This document shows, piece by piece, positions 58,130-64,000 of a DNA stretch of 64,000 bases. Position numbers and translations under genes: made by a program. Source of the stretch: Linyphia triangularis (Eukaryota > Arthropoda > Arachnida > Araneae > Linyphiidae). Under the pieces are notes generated by a model, which was not told the origin of the DNA, did not search any database, and saw only the letters and a list, made by a program, of their open reading frames with translations. Where the stretch lies: positions 63,650,714-63,714,713 of the forward strand of contig OZ021732.1 of assembly GCA_963978545.1 (NCBI GenBank), written 5' to 3'. Numbering within the stretch: position 1 is the stretch's first letter; each line of letters begins with the position of its first letter.

Positions 58130-59840
58130 ACTTTTCCTCCCTCATTTTTCTTTTATGTTATAGTCTCTATCGGCATTATTTACGTTGGTATGTGATGGTC
58201 ATTTTTCTGAACGTTACGGTGATAAAATGGCGGATATTTTCGTAATTATAGCGGGCGCTATCGCCGTGAATTACGTTATTGCGTGCTTCTCATTTTCGTG
58301 GTGTGTCACTGACGCTATTTCAAAGATATCACCTGTCAGCCATGGTACAGTTCAGCTGAAACATGGATTTCAGCTCTTTTTTGGTTAAAATTTCGATCAT
58401 TCCTGAGTCAGATACAAAACTGCATTACAATTTTATTGGGTTTATTTGCTTGTCTGACAACCAAGGAACTTGCATACGTTCAGACTCCCCCAAACTTCTG
58501 ATGTAATTACCACTTTTCTAGCTGATTGCTAGCACCTATCGCTGTTGTTTATGTTGGTGTGTGGTAGTTAGTTTCGCCAAACGTTACGCTGATGTTAGGG
58601 CTGTTATAGCCGAGATTTGTGCTCCTAAGATGGGAGCTATCACCGAAATTTACATTGTTGTGATGTTCATTTTAGTCCCTATCAGTCACTATTCCGACGG
58701 TTTGCGCCTCAATAGTTGTCGTTATTGCCGAGATTTACGGATGTGATTGTCAATTTCATAGATTGTGACGTCGATATAATCGCCTCTATTTTAGCAATTT
58801 CCACCAATATATTGGAACTAGCATTGATATTTACCTTGGTGTGATGGTCATTTTTGCCGATTGTTGCCTTAATGCAGGGATGTGATTGCTTCCGCCGAAC
58901 GGTGGAAAGAATCTAAGAAGGAAGGAACATTTTTTTTTTTTTTTTTTTTTTAAATTTCATATTTTCCCGCTTTCTTGAATTTTTCTACCTATCAAAGCTT
59001 TCCTACAATTTTCCCATTGATCTCGTGGCGATTAAAATTTCCTGTCAATCATGGAAGCTGCATGCGTTCAGACTTCCCCAGACCACCCTCTTTATTTTTC
59101 TATTATGTTATAGACTCCATAACAATTATTTACTTTGGTATGTGATAGCCATTTTGCTGAACGTTACGCTGATGAAATGAACGTTATTTCTGTGATTATG
59201 GAGAGCATTATCGGTGTTATTACGTAGCTGTGTGATGTTCATTTTCGTCGAGTCTTATTCCGAAATAATAGTTCCTGAAGTTTATTGCAGAGGTTTGCAC
59301 CTGTTGGACATAGAACAGTTAAGCTAAAATGCGAATTTCGACTTTTTCTTTTAATTGAAATTTCGATCATTCCTGAGATCGATACAAACCTCCATTACAA
59401 TTTTATTGGGCTTGCTTGCAAGTCTGATAATCACGGAACCTACTTACCGGGCATTTTGTCTGTACCGGTATGGGCATTTTTGTCGATTGTTGCTTTAATG
59501 TAATTGCTGAGATTTGCGGAGGTACGGCGGTCGTTATCACCGATATTTACGTAGCTGTAATTTTCACTTAGGTTTAAGCCGTTTTAATTGCAGCTATTGG
59601 TGAGATTTGCGACGTCGTTTTAGTGTCATTCGGCTTGATGTAAAAGCCGCTATGTAAGTGATTAGTGTGTATGTGAGGATCGTTTTTACCGTCTGGTTTG
59701 AATTAATGCTGAATGATTAGAATTTTAATTTAATTTTGCGCAGAAATTAATCCCAAATGTCCCAGTTTTTACTACGTATTCTTATTTAAAATTATCATTT
59801 TAACTGCTATTGAATGTAAAATTGTTTATTTTAACTTGAT
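58130..59840 (+). repeat. Dispersed periodic repeat, copy 2
   Basis: Same blocks as 51700-53170: TCTCTATCGGCATTATTTAC, TTTCGATCATTCCTGAG, ACAATTTTATTGGG and ATGCTGAATGATTAGAATTT at the right end. About two longer units lie here (58140 and 59100 each restart with the TATAG(T/A)CTC phrase). Confidence 0.65.
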
Positions 59841-60520
59841 AAACAATTTTACATTTTAACTATGCATATAAGTAATAGTTTAAAGTTAAAGCATTTTTTT
59901 ATGTATAATTGTTTAAAATTAATTGTCGTGTAAAAATTTTGTTTGGGTATTGTACCTAAACAGCGGCTATAGCTGAACTTAAGCAAAAAAGAAAATTACA
60001 AATAATGCATATAATGAATTTGGACAGCGAAATTATGCAAACTGAAAAGAAATGGGAATAGTGTAACTGACCCAATCCAACTAGATTTGAAGACAGTTTT
60101 CTTAAGTACACAAATTGATTTATAATTCATAAAAAAGTATAATTGCACATGCACAATACAGGTACACTATACACAGGGTGCGTACGCGGCCTGGAAAACC
60201 TGGAAAGTCCTTGAATTTCATTATTTTTTTTCAAGGCCTTGAATAGCCTGGAAAAATAGGATTATTTCTAAAAAAGCCTGGAAAGTCCTTGAATTTCCCA
60301 TTTTCAATTCTAAAACCATAAAATTCTCGTTCCCGTATTACCATTATTCTGACGTCACACTTTCTAGCCGGTTCACTTTTGGCGGATCTGTCAATCACAC
60401 TTGAATCGGTTCCTCCCCAGTGGCCCTGGAACGGCACGGTCACTATGACCTTTGACCTCTCCCCGAACGGGACAAAAAGTTGCACGATGAGTATCCGGTG
60501 GAAAGAGGGTGTAATTTGAT

Positions 60521-60964
60521 ATGCGGGGATATTTTCCCTTTTCTCCCTACCTCATTAGGTGCATTCCCAAGTGCCAACATTTTCCTCAGAGGATTTTGTG
60601 TTTGTTCGAGATGGAGATGGAAAGAAAAAGAGCGCGCTTAGCATATTTGTATATAAGATATCGAAGGAAAAAGAATCGAATTAATCGAACTCTGTGGATT
60701 CATCCCATTGTTCAGAGCCGATCAACATTCGGTATGTTCTTCTGTCTTTACCCGCAATTAAGGGAAGACAAAGTAAAAAATTTCAACTTTTTCCGGATGT
60801 CGATTGAGAGCTTCGACGAGTTGGTGGAGAAATTATGTTCCAGACTGCAAAAACCCGACACTAACTATCGGAGGAGTATATCGCCTACAGAGAAAATAGC
60901 AGTTACGCTTCGGTATTGTATTATGATTTATATCATTCTTTCATTTATGTCGATTCCTATTTAA
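60521..60964 (+). pseudogene. PIF/Harbinger transposase, N-terminal fragment
   Basis: From MEMERKRARLAYLYIRYRRK (ATG near 60611) through NFFRMSIESFDELVEKL and PDTNYRRSISPTEKIAVTLRY, the typical N-terminal half of HARBI1-like transposases. After TLRY the similarity stops and the frame ends in unrelated hydrophobic residues. The catalytic DDE part is missing. Confidence 0.75.
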
Positions 60965-62479
60965 AGAAAGAAGAATTTCTTTTTCTGTAGAAGGTGAAGG
61001 GTATGATATTTTTTATATCAATTACTAAAATGGCTTACTTTAAAGCCGTGAAAGTTATTAACTAAGGTTGCTGGGAAAAAAAACCTTCCAATTTTATTAA
61101 ATTTATTTTGAGCTCATTAAAAAAATTCTAATTACAGGGATGTAAGAGCTGTTCCAATTGCGCCAAACTGACTACCCTGCTCTAAACTGCGCCAAAAACC
61201 TCTTTTCGGTTAAGATTGCGCCGAACTGCGCCAAAAAATCATTTTTTGACTTGAAAAACTACTTGGCTAGAATTTTGTCTCGAAATTTTTCAAAATTATC
61301 AAAAACGTCACCAACAAATTGATAAAGAGTATTTTGCCCTTCAAGGGCGTTTTTCGTCAGGAGACTTCGTGCTAAAAATAGAATACAAGTATTGTATTTT
61401 TCACACAAGCAATCTTAGTGCATCTGGTTTAGATTTGCACTCTTGCCTGGTTTCAATAATAAAGAAATATATAGCTTTTTTTAAGCTAAAAGAAAACGCG
61501 AATATTTTTTTTTAAATTTCTAAACTTAATCCAATTGACAGCCCCCCTCCCCAAACATTTCCAGGCTTAATTTCTAAGTCATCGATAAAACGGGATTTGA
61601 ATTTTGAACTTGCCTTTTTGATTATCTGGAAGGATTGGTGACTATTAGTAAATGATTTTTTGGCAACGCTGGATGTTGGATCATGATTTTGACTTGGCAA
61701 CGAACGGGAAAACGCATATTACGTCATTCTTTTATTGTAGCCAATTCCCAGAAAAAGCGCAAAGTCGTACCCTAGACTAGAAATTTTACGAAGAACTTGA
61801 ATGGGGGATTTAAGCTATGTCTTTATTTAAAAAAAAGTAAGGATTTCTTGTATTTACAAATATTTGTTCCTTTAAATTAGCGATAGGAAAGATCAAGGAT
61901 TCGCGGCAGTATGCCCCTTGCTCCGTTAAACTTCAACCAACCAACCAGGGATTCGCGCTTTAAATTCAAACTGTAGAAGGCATGAAATCAATCTTTATGC
62001 ATCCAATTTGGATATTTTTTTCTTGCCTGTTTGTAAGTAAAAATAATAAATATTTTTCTTAGTACTTTAAGAGTGCATGATTATTTTTTTGGCACATATT
62101 TAAAAAAAAAAACTAACCAAATAACCACAGACTTAAGATCATTTTGTTTCCATTGACCTTGAGATTTCACAAGGGAACCCTCTATAATCCATTTAGACAA
62201 TGGAGAGTGTTAGAAAACAAACCACTACAAAAATTAATATTTTTCAGCTTGCCTTGTTTTAGTTTATTATTTAATTACATTAGAAGTTATTTCTTTATGT
62301 TAAATGCTAGTATAATTGTCTAATTTCAGTTAGAGGTTTTAATTTTTTTGAGTTAAAAAAAATTATCTTCCAATAAACAAATAGCCCTAAAAAAACCCCT
62401 GCTAAGTGGATCTATCAGTCCAAACAAGTTATGAAATCTAATGCTTGCCGCTAAGCAGCCTTGTTTCACTTTTTTTGCA

Positions 62480-62499
62480 TGGGGGGGGGGGGGGGGGGA
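62480..62499. repeat. Poly(G) tract
   Basis: About 18 G residues in a row, likely length-variable. Confidence 0.7.
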
Positions 62500-63179
62500 G
62501 GAAGTACTTTGTATCGAATTAAATTATTTTGGATTATTGGGAAGAACTTCTATAGGTAATTATTGGTACTAGGCAGACTAGAGTTTTTAAAGAAAAAAAT
62601 CTTATTTCATCAGTTGTTAAAAGTAGCTCTAACTGAGATTATTTCGAAAAACTTTCAGTGATGAACCGAACCTTATGATTGGTTGGTTAGTTTTTGTGGC
62701 GCAAAAGCAACACTAGGGCCATGCTGTGCCCCGAACCTTATGATATCATGTCATCATTGAAAACTTCCTAATATTTTAATTGTTGGCAAAGAGGTTAATA
62801 AATGCCATGCTTTTTAATTTATTTTTTGAGTAATGCAATCAAATTAATAATTGTAAATTTAGAATGCAAACGTATTTATGAACAAGTTACACCTTTTTTT
62901 TACTTTAAATTAATTTGAAATATCAAGGTTGAAATATACAAAAATATTTGCTTTATCACTAATTTAAATGTAATAATTTTCTGCTCCAAAATCGTATTTT
63001 TACTCAAAGACGAAGGAGGGGGTTTAAAAAATTACTCGCTTTTTTCGAGTTATCGAAGAACTTGTGAAAATGATGGCTATATCTATTTCTGTGGCTAAAA
63101 ATTATTGACTCCGAGATGGAAACCTCGGGGAATTTTTTTTCTGAAAATGTGTATGAACCCTGTTTAAAGAATAGTATCT

Positions 63180-63400
63180 CTAAATAAAGTACTAAAATTT
63201 AATGTGATTTGAATGTCCACATAAGTAGGAATAATTGTTTATTTACTTAGTTTAAATTATTTTCAGAAAAAATGTTAATTATTATTTAAACATTAATTAT
63301 TCTAGTTAATGACAAATTTTATTTATAAATACGTGTACGTGTAATTAGAAAAGAATTAACCCGGTTTAAACAAAAAAAAAAACTGGTTTAAACCCCAAAA
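63180..63400 (-). repeat. Copy of the 13690-13920 repeat, inverted
   Basis: Matches in reverse complement with shared blocks ATGTCCACATAAGTAG, TTAATTATTCTAGTTAATG and TTTATTTATAAATA, followed by CCGGTTTAAAC. Confidence 0.7.
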
Positions 63401-63693
63401 AAAACTTTTTTTTTTATCCTAGTTTTTTCCCTTATCCTGGTAAGAGGTATAATTATCAATAAATATATGTGGTTGCATCTTAGTTGTTAAGTAATAAGTA
63501 TTTTAATTCTTTTTGCAACTTCGTTAATTAAAAAAAATATATAAAAATTAAATTTTGGTATCGACTCTGCAACGGTAAAATAGGGCCTTGATTTTTGTTG
63601 AAATATCCTTGAAAAGGGCCTTGAAAATCCTTGAAAAGGGCCTTGAAAGTCCTTGAATTTCACTTCCAAAAAAGTGTATGCACCCTGTATACA

Positions 63694-64000
63694 TATACTA
63701 CACTAAATGGAGCAATTTTGTATTAGTGCCATGAAGGTGTTAGGATAAACAGTACATGCATTGTAATTTTCTTTATGATGGCGAGTTTGAATGTTCTTTT
63801 ACTTGAAAGTTTATTATTTATATATATTTCATCGGTAACTTATAATCAGGGAAAAAATTGGATGTTACAGGGAATTTCAAAATAACTTTTCAGTAGACAC
63901 CCTGTTACCTTATCTCTGAGATGTATTGCCACCTCAATGCTAAAAATAGAATAACTCTTAAATTGTATTTTTTAGATATGTGCACGATGAGTCATTAATT
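63694..64000. other. Window end; nothing recognised
   Basis: AT-rich. Includes the inverted element end CAGTAGACACCCTG at 63891-63904. Confidence 0.35.

Larger units (their letters stand above)
60174..63687. mobile_element. CAGGG-ended element, 3.5 kb, 6-bp target duplication
   Basis: Ends CAGGGTGCGTACGCGGCC and inverted CAGGGTGCATACACTTTT, both followed inside by GGAAAGTCCTTGAATTTC-type runs. Exact TATACA at 60168-60173 and 63688-63693. It contains a Harbinger transposase remnant, a 63050-63160 stretch like the MITE at 44914, and part of the repeat of 13690-13920. Confidence 0.75.

Noticed and set aside
57809..63904. A single 6.1 kb element bounded by TAGGGTGTCTAC and its inverse
   Set aside because: Flanking target sequences agree only in part, and the ends may belong to separate copies of a common family.

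Overview
AT-rich nuclear DNA of an invertebrate animal. An arthropod is most likely, and an arachnid would fit the mix of mobile elements, but nothing in the window proves the species. It holds one host gene, one block of capsid genes from a virus-like giant transposon, and a dense layer of DNA transposons and Helitrons.

Region 1 (1-7050): the right-hand part of a Polinton/Maverick (adintovirus-type) element. Eight uninterrupted plus-strand frames run in order: integrase C-terminus with chromodomain (cut by the window edge), penton-like minor capsid protein, small basic pVI/pX-like protein, double-jelly-roll major capsid protein, adenain-type protease, packaging ATPase, a small basic protein with a hydrophobic tail, and a coiled-coil protein. 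The first four complete genes are joined by three TAATG stop/start overlaps. Downstream, 5531-6615 is an inverted copy of 2107-3191 without indels. It would be transcribed as antisense to the capsid and protease genes from a promoter-like stretch just upstream, or would fold into a long hairpin if read through.

Region 2 (7050-12100): no gene; a Helitron (8089-8860), a candidate TIR element (10573-11466) and a truncated Helitron-like copy (11483 to about 11880).

Region 3 (12132-54348, plus strand): one eight-exon gene for the mitochondrial complex I subunit NDUFA10 (ND-42), 402 residues, all splice sites GT-AG and all phases consistent. About 97% of the gene is intron. Intron 1 holds an unclassified transposase-like pseudogene split by a TIR element. 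Intron 4 holds a 12.9 kb nest: a hAT element with a perfect 8-bp target duplication contains Helitron-like copies with internal minisatellites, another hAT, a Helitron, a piggyBac-type MITE and a Tc1 element. Intron 6 holds several CAGGG-ended elements with exactly 6-bp target duplications.

Region 4 (54349-64000): a Tc1/mariner element just behind NDUFA10, itself split inside its catalytic motif by a 1.2 kb element, followed by a degenerate periodic repeat and a 3.5 kb CAGGG-ended element carrying a Harbinger transposase remnant.

No rRNA, tRNA or CRISPR array could be supported. All calls come from reading the sequence and six-frame translations; no searches were run.
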